Source: Panagrolaimus kolymaensis
Lineage: Eukaryota > Nematoda > Chromadorea > Rhabditida > Panagrolaimidae
Length of the DNA: 64,000 nt
Assembly (NCBI GenBank): GCA_028622995.1
Contig: JAJQJQ010000076.1
Span: forward strand, 1 to 64,000
Reading direction: 5' to 3'
The notes under the pieces were generated by a model, which saw only the letters and a list, made by a program, of their open reading frames with translations, was not told where the DNA came from and ran no database searches. Positions 43,978-58,600 of the stretch are shown piece after piece. The stretch's first letter is position 1, and each line of letters starts with the position of its first letter. The position numbers were made by a program, and so were the translations under genes.

Positions 43978-45695
43978 TTATTTGGCACTATAACATAAAG
44001 GAAATGAAATAATATTTACATTATTTATACAATCGCTAAGAAAAATAGAATGAAGCATAATAGCATCATCTTTACCTAAGCATTCGCTAATTTCAAAATA
44101 AATATTTTTATTATTTGCAAGATTTGTATGGTCAAGAACGTTAATTTGGATATTCTGAGATCCATGTAAAATAAATGTGGATGGCTGGATGCATAAAGTG
44201 TCAGGGTAATCGGTGCAAATATTTACTGCAAAACAACCATTATTTTTGCTTTGAATCTAAAAATTTTTTAGGTTATTAAAATAAATAAATAAAAGTTTTT
44301 GCGAACCGTTAAAAAAGTTGTATCATCGTAAATTTTAACATTACCAACGACAATTTCATTTTGGAAAATGTTAAAGTTTTCTTTTATAAAAACTTTTTTT
44401 GCTGCACCCATCGTCTCACCATTTAATTTATTCCTGGTTTTTAGTTGTAAGCAATTATTTTCAATAAATTTTCCTTCAAGTTTAATATTTTTATCAAAAT
44501 AATGGGCTATCGAAAAACTTGGATAATATTGAGACCAAATATTTTCCAATCGATTTGTTCCAAAGCAAAGTATGATTTCTTGGAATAATTTCGGTATGTA
44601 TGTAGTTTTCCATTCCTGAAAGATAATATTTAAAATAATAATAAAAAGTTTATTGCTTGCGGGTTTTTTTATTATCGCGAAAAGAGACATACTTTGATAA
44701 AAGTTTGCAGTTCATGAAATGAATTTTTAAAACCCAGAATTTGAACGATATCACATGCTGGAAAATTGGTTAAAGGAAGGAGGCTCGAAGTACAAGTTAA
44801 ATCGAGAATGTCGAGATTCTAAAAGAAAAAATTAGTTTATAAAAAAAATCAGAGAAAAACGAAGAAAAAATTTAGCTAATTTTGAACAAAAAAAGCTAAC
44901 CTTGACATTTTTTACAAATGGCCCAAATATCTCTGTAAGTATTTCCCAATTAGAACCACGAAATTCAATAGATATCAAGTTTTCGAGAAGTCGAAAACCA
45001 ATCCATTTATTTATGGTTTCTTTAAACAAAATATCTGGATTATCAAAAATAATTTTAGATATTTCACATTTTCTTAAAAGTTTCTCTGATATTGTTTTTC
45101 GCGTCGAATCAAATATTAAGGAATAATGAATAAAATAATTTTCTGAATCAAAATCACGTTTAACAATAGTTTCAATTTTATATTTGGGTAATCTTTTAAC
45201 ATTTGATTCAATAATTTGGTTAAATCGATGATTAACTAAACGAACATTATCCAAATCATTTGGAGATAAATGTTTTAAAACCAGAACAATGCATTCAGAC
45301 GGAAGATAATCTAGTTTTAATTGATTCATGGGAATTACAGGAAATGAGTCTAAAAAATAAGAAAAAAATACAATCAACAAAAAAACAAAAGACATACTTT
45401 TAATTGGTCGATGATGGCTTTCAATTAATTTTTTTCGATTACAAAAAATATTTTTATAAAAACTATTTAATTTTTTTGTTGTCAGCTGAAATTTAAAAAA
45501 ACTGAAACTGGATTGATGCGATTTTTTTCTCAACTGCTGAGAATAAAAGCAATTAACATTAAATATATCGAGAAAAGATCCAAAATCAAGATGTTGATGT
45601 TGATGGCTCGTAGCCGTTATCGGTTGATTATTATTTCGTTGTCGAGAATGAGTTATTTTTTTCGATCCAGTAACAGCAGAAAATAAACACACCAT
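43978..45695 (-). CDS. F-box protein with a C-terminal beta-rich region
   Basis: Five exons (45398-45695, 44901-45349, 44693-44818, 44307-44615, 43978-44256) join to 486 aa. After about 100 low-complexity, basic residues, an F-box follows: LDYLPSECIVLVLKHLSPND, then LDNVRLVNHRFNQIIE. Long F-box proteins recruit substrates to SCF ubiquitin ligases through Skp1. The middle has the FTH/DUF38-like feel of nematode F-box proteins (KISKIIF-type strands). The last 150 residues are beta-rich (TFLTIQSKNNGCFAVNICT, CIQPSTFILHGSQNIQINV) and recall an MSP-type immunoglobulin fold, though this is weak. The stop lies about 150 bp from the LTR element. Confidence 0.75.
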
Positions 45696-46327
45696 TTTTA
45701 CGATGCCGAACGTTTTCGTTAATTTTTTTCGTTTCGTCTCTAAAAAACTTTTTTATTCATTTTTTTCCTCAATCAAAATTTTTTATTTTTTACGCCCGTC
45801 AAATGATGAATCGAAAAAAAAACAAAGGACGAATAAAATAAATCACAGAAGCATGCATCAAAAATAAACAAAAAAACTTTATTCCAAAGGAAAACAAAAC
45901 TAAAGAAGTGAAAACAGAAGAGTGAAAGAAAGAAGAAACTCATACAGCTGTTTTTTTTATAAATATTTTTCTTTTGATTTTTTTCCAAAGGAACGCACTT
46001 CTTCTTTGACACATTTCAATCAATTTCATTCAAATCAATTGAATTTCTTTACAAACAAGTTCACAACTTTTTATACTTTTCAGTTTTTCACAACAAACGT
46101 GATTAATTTTTTGGGAGTCAAGAAAAAAATTTCACGTGTTCTATTATTATTTTTTTCTGTAACAAATCTGACAACTTTAATAAATTTATTTATTTTAATA
46201 TATATTAAACCCTTATTTTTGGCCATATGTCTATCTCTCGCATTTTCATTCTCATTTTTTTAAATAAAATAATACACAATAATTAATTAACCCATGTATA
46301 AAATAAAAGAATAAAGAAATTAATTAA
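45696..46327. other. Intergenic spacer between F-box and desaturase genes
   Basis: About 630 bp, T- and A-rich. It holds the promoter side of the F-box gene and the 3' side of the desaturase (AATAAA near 46263). No other gene is seen. Confidence 0.5.
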
Positions 46328-47948
46328 TTAATTTTCGTATGTTTCGGTTCCTTGCAATTTAGTTTCAACTACTTTTGCCATATTTTCAAGTTGTCTCAAA
46401 TTTTCTTCATATCCCGTCCAATAATCATCAACCAAATATGGTAAATCATTTTCTTCACAGAATTTTTTAACTAAATGACTGCATCGAGTGAGGTTTGGTC
46501 TAGGCATAGTTGGGAAAAGATGATGTTCGATTTGATAATTCAGTCCACCCCAAAGCCAATCCACAAATGGTGAAGGGTTCATGTTTCGAGTTCCCATAAT
46601 ATTTAAAGCAGCAAAGTTGTTAAGAGCTCGGGAGTTTTCTATAAAAAAAAATTGTAAGTCAACAAAGTATGGAAAATTTGGCGCCAAAAATTTCTCTAAA
46701 TTTCGGAAACTTGACGAACCTGGAAATTTATCCACTGAATTATGATTGTAAGTAACTACACCAGCAACGAGTAAACCAGCACCCATTTGTGTAATAATAA
46801 AATAGACAAATCGAATTAAATTTGTTGGTAAAAGATAAAGTTGCAATAAAACCCAAAACCAATGAGCGCAAAGTGTAATTTGTTCTGCAAGAGCATGTTG
46901 ACGATCTTTAGAATATTCACTACCATTTGCAGTAAAAACATGGACGATGGATTGAGAACACCATGAAAATCGCAATAATGGAAGCATCATAGTATAATAT
47001 AAATGTTGATAGGGCAAAAATTTAAGAACAAATGTTTCAATGGGTTCTCGATATTTTTTTAAATCATCTGGAACCATAGCAACCAATGGGGCTAAGTCAA
47101 TATCTCCATCTTGATCGATAACATTTGTGGCGGCATGATGGGTGTTGTGTTTATCCTTCCACCAATCCCGAGAAAATCCTTGAGTAAAATTACCCATAAA
47201 TAATGAACCCCAATCATTTAATCTTCTATTTTTAAAAGGTTGATGATGGCAAAATTCATGCGTCAACCATCCAAGTTGTTGCCATGCAAGAGCGATCGAA
47301 CATGCCGAAGTAACATAATAACCCAAAAATTGTAAATAAAAGCCTAATGCCATTAAACTCATGGTTTCTGCAACCTTTCTAGCAAAAAACCATGGTCGAA
47401 TTTCCATTAATCCATCATCATGAACTTTTTGACGAAGTTTTTCAAAATTTAATACTATCTTTTTTTCCTAAAATTTTTAACTTATGTATGTCTTGCCAAG
47501 AAAAGTGGAATCGTGCTTACATGTTCTATAGTTATGTCGTATGAGTAAACATTGACTTCTTTAGGATTAATAGAAAATTGTTCAGTTGGATCTTCGCCGG
47601 GAAAAGCGATGGATCTTGTTTTCTCCAAAACGGCTAATTGTTTGTAAGCGCTGGCACTGCCTTCATGAAATGCATGGAAAATATGGGTTGCATCTGCATC
47701 TCTGAAAAATACCAAAATTTTAGTTCATAGCATCTAAGATCAAAATAAAAAAAATTTATAAGAGAAAGGACAAAGTACAAAACAAAAAAAGAGTTTTTTA
47801 GTTAATAAAAAAGTATTTTAAAGATGGCTTACTTATATTGAGTAATAACAGATCCACCAGGATGTTTGGCAATAAAATCTTTATCCAATTCTAACCATTT
47901 TCCATTTATTTTTAGCCTCATGCCATCTGGAGATGGAACACCCGACAT
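46328..47948 (-). CDS. fat-3: Cytochrome-b5 fusion front-end fatty acid desaturase (delta-6, FAT-3-like)
   Basis: Four exons (47833-47948, 47521-47701, 46720-47467, 46328-46638) join to 451 aa. The N-terminal cytochrome b5 domain has the haem motif KHPGG and IFHAFHEGSASAYKQL. The desaturase part has three histidine boxes: THEFCHH, KDKHNTHH and NYQIEHH, the last with Gln in place of His as in all front-end desaturases. Membrane segments flank the boxes. Sequence landmarks (FSRDWWKDKHNTHHAATNVI, GDIDLAPLVA, DWLWGGLNYQIEHHLFPTMP) match delta-6 desaturases of the FAT-3 type, which act in the endoplasmic reticulum on linoleic and alpha-linolenic acyl chains. A delta-5 (FAT-4) role cannot be excluded. 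The third intron, 46639-46719, is 81 nt and stop-free. Confidence 0.9.
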
Positions 47949-50900
47949 TGTTCCAAATTTTTGTTACCTGCAAAACCATGAATGTTGTTAATTCGTGGAA
48001 AAATAAATATTTAAAAAAAAAAGAAGCGGCATAAAAAACAAAAAAAAAGTAAAAAGTGGAAAAAAGTTTAGATTGCCATGGAATAAAATACTTTTCAAGA
48101 TAATAACTTTTGGACAAGTGTCGAGTTTGAACTTTTTTTTGCATATAACGCATGTTTTATCAAACTATGAAACTATGCTTCTTTTTTTGTTTTATTTTTT
48201 GATTTTTAGGTTGAAAGGGCAACGAACACTCGAAATAACCATTAAAACCTAAAGCTAATGAACGTGCGTACACATACAAAGGCGGAACTCTCTCTCTTTT
48301 TTAATTTCCATTATCGTCGTCGTTGTTGTCTACCTGCCAGACGACGATAAATAGATAGGCAGTGGTGGACGACGACCAATGAGATAGCTATTCTTTCTTT
48401 CTGATGGATGGAAGAGGAAAGAATAGTTGCGCAAATATATGGCGTGATTTTTCATTTTCTCTTTTTTCTCTCTTCTTGATGCTTAATGAACCTAGCCATG
48501 TTTTATTATACTACAAAAATGGTCAGCAAAAAAAAAAGAAAATAATCAGCCGTCGTCGTCTGTCAGTTTATTTATTGAATCAAAAACTCATAAAAAGGAA
48601 AAATGCAAACGAAAAAAAAATGGAAGTCAGGTTGATACATGGTTACTTTCCAATAAATTTGGTTTTTGTCCTCTCTTTTGCATAATTTTTTAACAATATG
48701 ACTTTTCTTTATTTTCCCTTTAAAAATTTAAACTAAAAAAATATGTCAAACAGCTGAGATGAGAAGATGAGAAACAAAATTATGAAACATATGAAAATTA
48801 AAAACATGCATATTTTTCTAAAGAAAGTAACTTATTTTTTCTTTTCAAAAATTCATTTACAATTTTGCATAATAGATAATTATGAATTTAAAACGGAAAA
48901 AGGAGGAAAAAGAAACATTGAAAAGCACGAAGAAAAAAAATATGCGGAAGAAAGGTTGCGCTTCTTTCTTTCTTTTGCTCATGCACACAGAATTTCAGCT
49001 TTTGTCCTTTTCCTTTTCAAGCAAATGAAGATGTCATCTCCGAAAATTATTATAAAATAGAAACATGAATAAAGGAAAAGCTTTAAACTTTCACTATAAA
49101 AAATATGACAGAAACATTTTTTGCCTGAAGGACTTTTTTTCGTTGTTGTTGTTGCGTGTTTTTGCAACTTTTTTATTTTCTTTTTCTTTCGAAACAAGCT
49201 AAGACAAAATTTATAAAATATGAATATTGCTAAAAAGTTTTATAAAACAGTATTGTGAAAATCTGGTTAAAGGAGATATGAACATTTTTATTACCATTTC
49301 TGAATTTTTTAGATTAGCCTTTTTTGTCTTTCTAAATTCACTCTTTTCAAACAAAAACTTTAATGATCAGATAATTTTCGCGTGCTTATAAAAAAAAGAT
49401 TTTGAAAACCATTACTAATATTTGCAAATAAAGTTTTCTAAAAAAAGTTGAAATCATGTCTCGAAAAAAAGGAAAACAGTAGCAAAAAAAGTATCGATGA
49501 AGAAGATTTAGAATTACCATTTCAACAAGATTTCAATTGACTTTTTTCTTTTCTTTTTTTATTTCTGTAATTTTTTATTTTCCATTAAGTTAATTACAAT
49601 TTCTAAACCCAAAAGGTTTACCATCATTGTTTTTTATTTTATTGTGTTTTTTAGAGTGCAGAGGGCGTCGCATAGGGGTAATTTACTCCCTTTCTCGGCC
49701 AACATATGCTTTTTTCATTTTCATCAGACCACCACCACCAACCAGATGGACGACCACACAATATTCAAAGCTTTCAGGAAGCTATTTTTTTTTATTAGAG
49801 TCAAATTTCTTTTCCTTTCTTGCTTTAAACTTTTATTTTTTTATGTGAAACATTTATTTGGTTTAATGACCTTCCTTTTGGCTCGCTAATATTTTTATTT
49901 TCTGGCAGCTTAAGCTTTCTTTTTTTTAAATGTGTTGGATTATGTCATTAAATACTTTCTGTGGAGTCCAGTTAATTTTATTGGTTAATGATATATGTTT
50001 TTTTCTTTATTACAGCTTTCTTTTTTAGTAGTATTTTTATTTCGACCTCCTCAGCGAAAAAAAGAAGTTAGGAAATTATATTTGGTCTTAAAAGTTTCAT
50101 TCATAAGTGGCGGGGACAGGGATACTCAAAAAAGGGATTTATATATATATGTTTTGAAGATCTCTCTTTAATTTAATAAAAATATTTTGGTTTTACTCTT
50201 TTTATTTTGGAGAGATAAATATTTAGATAGATAGTTATACGGAACACTCGAAGTGCACTTTTATATTATTATAATGTTTTTAATTTAAAGAGTCATAAGA
50301 GTAAAAATAAGTGAGCAAGCAAGCTAGTAAGTTGTTGTTATTTAAAAAAAGTTATTTATCGGGCAACAAAAACAACGAACATCATTATTTATCTCTCTAT
50401 CTTTTAAAAAAAAGCGGTTAGTCACCCTCATTGTCATTTTTGCGACCACCCGTGCGCGATAATATTTTTTTGATGATGGCACTAAACTTTTTTTCGTTGT
50501 CAGCCGCCACCGGAACCTTTTTTTTTCTAAGTTGGTTTGCAACCAAAAAAAGCAAGCGTCTTCTTGAAAGACGGATGAGTTTGTTGCTTGCTGCCGACCA
50601 AAGAAACCACGCGCTTTCGCTCTATTTTTGGTGGGTGGTTTTCATTTTTAGGCGCGCGATTGACAAAGATGCTAGAAAGCAAGAAACGATTTTTGAATGA
50701 AGAAAAAAAAGAAAGCAAAGCATTTAAAAAGAGGAAGATGAGGAGGAAATCGAAGAGATGCGCGGGAGAATAGAGAAAGAGGGCTAAGGCCAACCAACAA
50801 ACTAACACAAAAAAAAAGTTTTTGCAGTTTTTCGGGTTTGACACGGAAAATATAAAGCAAAACAGCAAAAAAGCGCGACATTTTTCTTCAGCTTTTGCGG

Positions 50901-53900
50901 TTGAAAGTGTGTGTTTAACTTTTTGGTAGCAATGTTGTTGTTTTTGTTTTAACTATTTGTAACTAATTTTATCTATTTCTTCTTATATTTTTTCTTTATT
51001 TTCGGCCTTTTTCGTCTTCTTTCAATCTCCCGCTTTTTCTTTGCTTGTATTGGAATGTTTTCGTTTCAATTCAATTTTCAAGAAAAAAAAAGTTGTTGTT
51101 TTTCTTTTATTTTTCTTTCTTCCGTCCACCATCGAAACTATTTCCCTAAAGATTCTTTTTTCTGTCATTCTTGTCTCAATCTACTTACATACTTTTTTTT
51201 TCTTGGGTCATTCAATTTTGGTAGTATATTTACAAGCACAAAAAGATATATGCAAAAACTCACTCAAATTTTTGCTTACAAATATTTTAAAAACAAGTTT
51301 ACTTCAAATACACATACTTTTTTCTTTGTCTTTCTTGCGCCCCATCATTCTCTCTAAGCTTTTTCATTATTTTATTGTGTGTATTTACAGATCTTTTTTT
51401 TACTACTACCTTTACCTTTGCTTTGGTTTATGCTTCTTTTCGGCTTTGTGCTTTTGTATGTATACATTGTAACTCGGTAAATGCTTTTCCTTGATTGCTC
51501 TACTTTTATTTATAATCTTTACAAAAATATGTTGGAAAAAAAGTAACTTTTTTCATTTATTTTTTCTTTTTTTCGTTATTTCGTAAAAAAAATGATTCAC
51601 ACGAGAACATTTATTTTTTTCTGCTTGTTTTAATTGCTAAAAAAATTAGCTAAAACATATCCCTCCTATTTTTCGAATTTGATTTATTATGTTTAAACAA
51701 CAGCGTTTGGGTCTTTCCTTATTTTTAATTTTCCTTGTTTATTCAGGATATTACTAATTAGTTTTTTTTACAAGAATACTTTTTTCTTCCTGTTTTTGGC
51801 GGAAATCGGCAAAGGAATAGAAACCATTTTTTTCAAAGCTTCCTTTTTTTGTTCTTCCTGTTGACCATTTAGAAGTAAGCAAAATATTTTGGCGGTGTCA
51901 CAACATTGTCACTACTTGGATCTTGTCGTCGTCGGATCTTTTTTTTTTATTCTTTTGACATTATAATAAATTGTTGTATGGATTTTTTTCTTGCAAAAAA
52001 ATACTTAGAAAAATAAAGAAGATGGCCGCCAACTGTTGTTGTTAGATTATTTGGTATTGAAAAAAAAACATAAATTGGAGGTAGTTAAAACATATAATGT
52101 ATGTATATTTCTTTGTGGGGTGAAAGATTGATATTAAGTTGATGGATAACATAAATATTTTTCTCTCCTTTGTTTTTTATAAGCTTTTTTTATATTTTTT
52201 GCTTCCTTTTTTAAGTTTCGTTATGAGTCAAAAAAAAGATGGATAATATCTTTTTCTTGTTTGTTGTCTATTTATTTATTTTTTGTCGATGGTTGTTGAC
52301 TTTTTTATGCTTCGTTTTTATTTTTTGTTCCATTTCCTTAAATGTGAGACGCCTTGATTGCATCCCGCTGCGGCAGGCATAAAAAAAATAAATATATATC
52401 CAAAAAATAAAAAATAAGAATGAAACACTTTAAGCAACATCAACTCGAGTGGGCTCTTTCTTTTCTTGGCTTTTTATAGGCTGATCCATGCACTTGAGAA
52501 ATTTTTTCTTTTCCTCGGCCTTTTTTAAGTCTAACGTTTTTTTTATATAAAAAGGCTTTTATGGGCTTAAAACATCTACACAACAACGATTATGCATTTT
52601 TTAAAAATATAATATTTTTTATGGGTCAACAAATTTTTTTTGGCAAATTTTCATATATGTTTTTAAGTCTCATTTTTTTCTTCTTTATGGATATGTTTAT
52701 TTTGTTGTTTGTGGAAGGATGAGACAGGCTAAAAAAATGGAGATGGAAAAAAAGATTTTTTTAAACAGCAAAAATTACTTTTATCCCAAATAAGCAAGCA
52801 AGAAAAAATGTGGAATAAGCTGGAGTGGTTGGTGGTTGTGGGCATCAAATGACCGCTAAAGGGATGAAGGAAAAAAAGAAAGCTGTTCATATTGTTTGTT
52901 TGTTTTTGGCGTGGTTGAAAATATAAAAAATATAGCAAGTAAACGGAGTTGGTTGAGGGAGCAAGTAGCGACCGGCTGTTTTGAGAGCTTTTTGACGATT
53001 TTTTTTTGGTTTTTGGTAGAAATTGGGATTGTGTTGCAATGATGGAAGAAAAAAATAGGTCGAAAATAAAGCTTACTTCAAAATAATGGTTGGTCAATGA
53101 AAAAAATATTTAGAAAATTTAAATATTATTTGCCATGGTTCTTTTTACAGATGGTTGGCATTTTTTAAAATTCTTTCTCTTTTCTCTTTTTTAAAAATCT
53201 AACGTGTCTGTCACTTTTTTTATTATGGGTATTATATATATTTATTTAGGTATAAAGTTGCAAAAAAAGAGAGAGAAAGAGATAGGTCATCAAGGTCATT
53301 AGATTTTTGATTTGTGAGCCACCGTCAAAAAATTCTTTCTGAATGGACACTCACACTTTTTTGAGAATTATTATTTTTTTTGGCTTTTTCCAAGTTTTAC
53401 AATTTTTATTTTTCGAACTTTTTTGATTTATTGTTTTACAGGTCAAAAACCTTATTCAAATTTAGTCAACCTGAAGTGACTGACTTGATTTGTCATTTTT
53501 CAAATTTCCATGAATTTTATTTTAATTTGAAATTTAATTGGAAAAAGTTCACTTTTTTAAATCAGTAAGCTATTCATCTCTTTAAAACTTTGGAAATATA
53601 AATGAATAAATAAATATTTTTTTGTTGAACTTCCAGATTTTTTCTTTTATAAAAAAACACTCCAATTTTAGAAAAGTATGATTCATTATTTTATTTTGCT
53701 CATCACTTTTTTTTCTTCAAAGTTTTTACTTTTGTTTTTTTCTTTTTTTCTTTTGTTGGCTTTCTTCATTTTTTTTGTTACCTTTTTCCTTCTATTTTTT
53801 TTTTATTTCCTAGAAGATACCCATTACTCAGTTACGCTTTAGCAGGTCGGTTATAAAAAAAAGGAGAAGAAAGGGCGAGCTGCCAATGAACTTAAAATGT

Positions 53901-55692
53901 CCAAAAAATGGCCAACATTTCTCGTTTTTTATGCTTTCTTTTTTATTTTTTAAGCTTAGAAGATCGAAAAAAAGCGAAAAGAAAATTCTTCCCCAATTTT
54001 TATTTTTTTGAGAAAGTTGGAAGGGCACACGCATGATGGCGAGTTCATTTTACGTTGCTTCCGGAAGACGTCGAGAATGGCGGTCTTTTTTTCGAAAAAG
54101 GATGTGTTATAGTATTGGGTGTTTAAATGAGCAAGAAAAAAATTTTTTGCATGCCCATAAACTGCGCCAAAATATCAAAAAAATTGAAAAGAAAAGCGAA
54201 AGACACCCAAAAAACGACGGAAAATAAAAAAAATGCTGTTCCTTATTTTTCCCTTAAAAAATATACAACAATGCCATGAAAAAAAAGAGCGTCCACGAAA
54301 CAAACAAAAAAAAATAAATGAGAAAAAAATGTTTGTGTGTTCTTAATTTACCAACAACCTTTTTTTTCTTCTTCTTTTTTCATAGTCATCGCCGCAACAG
54401 GTATGCTTCAACCCTAAAAAAGCAATTGATGAAGAGACAAAAAAGCGCCGTTCGTTGTTTTTTTTTGTCGTTATTGTTGTCGTTGTATTCACCTTTAAAT
54501 GGTATTGAATTGCTTTTTTCATTTTCCTCTTTTTTCCTATCTTGATGACTTTTTTTTATTTTTTTTGCTATTCCATCAACAGCTTCGACGACCTTTACTT
54601 GATGAGTTTTTTATTTTATATTTTTCTTTCATGAAAGAGACATTTTTTCTATTTGTGGTTAGTTTTTTTGATCTAAATGAATCACATAAGTTTTTTTTAG
54701 TTTTTTTTTCTAATTTCAAATCTCATTTTCTAATATTTTTTTCTTTCTTCCTCGTCATGGTTTTCATTTTTACAACAACAAAAAAGAGTATGTATGCATA
54801 TATATGCGAATGCCAATGCCATTACCAACCATCAAGGTGGTAGGAATTCTGACAACGACGATCTCTTTTTCTTCCCAACTTTTTTTAAATGTATTCTTCC
54901 TTCGATTTTTTTTTGGTAACAGATTTATTTGCTATCGTTTTTGCTTTTGAAAATCATGGTCACCACCTGCTGAATTTAACCTAACCAAAAGTATGGTGTC
55001 GTCGTCGTTTTTGTCACTCATCTTTAGGAGAAGAAGAAAAGGGATACATTTTACTCATTTTCTTCCCATTTCAAACCCCTTTTTTTTTTGCCATTCTTGT
55101 AATTTTTTTGGCGCGGCATGTGTGTGGCAGCTTGCCTTGCGTCACCATCATCATCCGAACGAACACTTTTTTTTCTTTTCCCGCGCAGCCAGCAAGGAAT
55201 AATTTTTTTTGTGAACGTTATTGGATTGAATGTGTGTCTCTCGTCTCGTTCATGCCTGTTGTTATTGTGATTGAAATTGATCTGTCATTGGAATGGAATG
55301 GAAATAAAAAAGAAAATTTTTATGCATGCAATTTATTTTTGTATCACGGCATCGATATTTTTTATTCTTCGAATGTGTCTCCCAAAAAATCTTAAACCTT
55401 TATTTTTACAATCCGATTTATTTATTTTTGTTTTGCTTTTTAATCTTTGCCTTTTTTTCTACCGAAACAAAATCATTAATTATCGCGAAAAATATTATAT
55501 CGTTGCATTTATTAATTGATAATAGACTGATAATATTTATTTTGAAAGTTATTAACTTTTTTTATTGTTCATTTTTTTTAGCAAAGGGGTTAGTCAGCTT
55601 ATGGTGACAAAACAATAAATTGTGGTGGCAGAAGTAACTTTTTCCAACCCCAATATTTTGCAGTGCCTCCTCATCTGCTGCCTTTTATCAGC
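47949..55692. other. 7.7-kb gene-poor region upstream of sax-7
   Basis: Low-complexity AT-rich DNA with many poly-T and poly-A runs. Open frames here (for example 50527-50868, 51041-51472, 54318-54843) are Phe-, Leu- and Lys-rich translations of these tracts, with no splice partners or domains. I find no RNA gene or shared repeat. Given the size of the neighbouring neural adhesion gene, part of it may be distal promoter or a 5' untranslated exon and intron. Confidence 0.5.
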
Positions 55693-58600
55693 ATGCAGCG
55701 ATTGTCATCATTATGGTGGTTGTTGCTGATATTGGCGGGTTTATCAACGACGGGTATACTTTTCATTTTTTTTTAGCAAACATTAACATTTAAATTTTTT
55801 TACTGAAGGTTATGGCGCAGCAGATGTTGATTGGTCTCTAATTCCTACACCTCCTGTGTTTCTTCATTCGATAAATGACCCAATATTATATTATACTCTT
55901 GATTCGAAAACCCTTAATGAAGCTCATTTAGAAAATTTGAAAGAACGAACTTTACGTTGTGCTGCTCGTGGAAATCCTCCACCACAGTGCGTTGATTTTT
56001 ATTTTTTTAAAACTAAATTTTAAAAATATTTGTGCCATTTTTAAGGTATAAATGGACAAAAGATGCAAAACCATTTTTTCTTGATATGTATGAAGGTCGT
56101 GTGGCCAAAGTGCCTGGAGAAGGTTCTTTTGTATTTAGCAAATTAACCGAAGCTGATCAAGGCATTTATCAATGTCACGCATATAATGATAATGGCACAG
56201 CTGTATCTGAAAAAATTAAACTTGAACATACATGTATTTAATTTTTTATTTTTTCCCTTTAAAAGATTTACTCATTTAATTATTTTTAGGGATAAATCGA
56301 TTTGAGCCTTTACCACCAGAAACCGTTGAAGTTGAACTTGGTGGTTCTTATAGCCGAAATTGTACTCCACCCGATTCAAATCCCAAGCCACGAGTTTATT
56401 GGATTTTAAAAGGCAATGAAGAAGGAGTTTTTGATTCGATTAACGCTTCCCATATTTCAAGTAATGAACAGGTTGGTTTTAATTTTTTAGCAAAATTGGA
56501 TAATGTTTCCATTATTTTTTTCTTCTGGTTTTTAAACTTTTATACATCGGCAGAAAAATTTAAAATTTGTCGTCATTAGCATGGTGTCTTTTTTTTCTTC
56601 ATTTATTCATTTTTGGATCAAATATCAAAAATTTATATAAAATAGTTTATTGAAAAGAGTTCCTCTTCCCAATTTTTTGATTGTTTATACTTCTTTGTTG
56701 CTAGGATCTTACTCCATCGTTTTTCTTCCCCTCCTATTTATTTATTTATTTTCTCTTCAATATTTTTTTAATTGTATTTTCCGTTTTTTTCTTTTTCAAA
56801 AAAAATTAATTACATGATTTCTTTCAATTAAAAAAATTGTTTCTAGTTGCAAAGTTTATTTTTTGTTTTGTTTTATAAGTGTCTTTTATTCTTAGAACAT
56901 TTCTTCAACTTTTTTTTGTCTTTATTTTTTCTTGTTAAATAAGGCTTTTATTGTTTTATTTCGGAAGCCAAAAGAAATAAAAATTGTATTGTTACAAATT
57001 TGGTTGGTAGTAGCTTTGCAGCTAATCTTTTTTGTTTTCTATTTTTTATTTTATTTCCAACTCTCTTTTTATAGTAGTCAGTTAATGTTGCCTCAATAGT
57101 ATTCCATTGCCCATTCTTTCTTTTTCTTTTTTCTTTCCATTATTCCATTAAAATTTTTTTCCCTGTTTTTTTATTTTTTAGTATTAGATTTTCTCGTTTG
57201 CGACATGATAGTATTGTTTTTTTTTTCGATCCAGACAAATCAAGTTTCACAAAAATTTCTGGCTGCAGAAAAAGAATTTTTTTGGAAGTGATTGCGCTTT
57301 TTATTTTATTTTTTTATTTGTTGTTTGTGCGTGAGTATGTTTACAATATTATTGAGGAAAAAAGAGGAAATGGAGAAGGAGATACACATGCACTTAGGGT
57401 TAAAAAAAATACTAGACTTGTTAAAAAAAAGTAAAAGTAAAAGTTAGTCATCGAAAAAAAGAAGAGTGCGCAACGCTCAGAGGCATTAGTGCATCCATTT
57501 CATGCAACAACCAACAAAAAAACCGCAACAACAAAAAAAAGTTGATGTTTTTTGTTTGGTGGAAAAAGAAGCAAGCGAGGACAAAAAAAAAGAAATAGTG
57601 GGGCTCACCTTTCATCTCATTTGATAGAAGAGTGAAAGATAGTACACGTTTAGAAAAGTGACGCAAGTGAGAGCGCGCGACAATGCGAATAAATAAAAAA
57701 TAGAAAGACTTGTCACACCAAGGCTAATTTCATCTACAGCCACCAGCAATAGGAGTAGTAGCAGAAAAAAATGCAGAAGAGTGAGAGAGTTGAGAGAAAA
57801 ATTTCGCATAAACACGCAGAAATTACATCACGGCGATTGAAAAATTATAAAAAAAGAAAATATGCGCGCAATGCATGATGATGCATGAGGCAAATAATTC
57901 GTGTATTTATTATGTAAGTTGACAACGTTTGCAGCCGACCGACCCGACCGCCTTTTCGTTTATTTAGTTGTTGTTGTTAGTAAGAAGAAGTAATAGTTTT
58001 TTTTTCACCTGAATAAAACATTTTTTTTTTAAAATTATATTTATGGAAGCAGCAGCCATAAGCACGAAAAAAAGGCTAAATAAAGCTTATGTTGTTTGAG
58101 TTTGCTGATTTACATCTCTTTTATTTTATCCTACTATTTTGGGCGTTTTTATTTTTATTTTTATAATCTATTTTTAAAAACTAAAAAATTTTGGCTGATG
58201 AGATGAAAAAAAAACATATAATATAAATTTGTTTGACAAGTTTTGTATAACAATTTTTTTCCTTTTTATTTTTTTACGCCACGACACAAACCAAGAAGCA
58301 TTGTATCCGCCGCGGTTTTTTTTGTTGTCAAATTTTTTATTTTTATTTTGCCGCTACACGCGATAGAACACGCAAACATTTGCAAGAAAAATAAAAATAA
58401 AAAACATTGTAACTTTTTTTAGTTGTTGCCATTTCTGCTGCTGCAGGGCTAACTCTCCCTCCTCCTTCTTTCACTTTTCTCAATATTATTGTTTTTTGAC
58501 TTCTTCCTTCGCCATCCTCGTTGACTGACGGAGGGCAAAGTCGACGGATTCAACCATCAACCATCCATCCATTGTATTTATATATATCTTTCTTTGGCGG

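Noticed and set aside
50342..51472. Several frames of 60-143 codons in the gene-poor region
   Set aside because: They are Phe/Leu/Lys-rich translations of pyrimidine or purine tracts, occur on both strands at once, and have no splice partners or domains.
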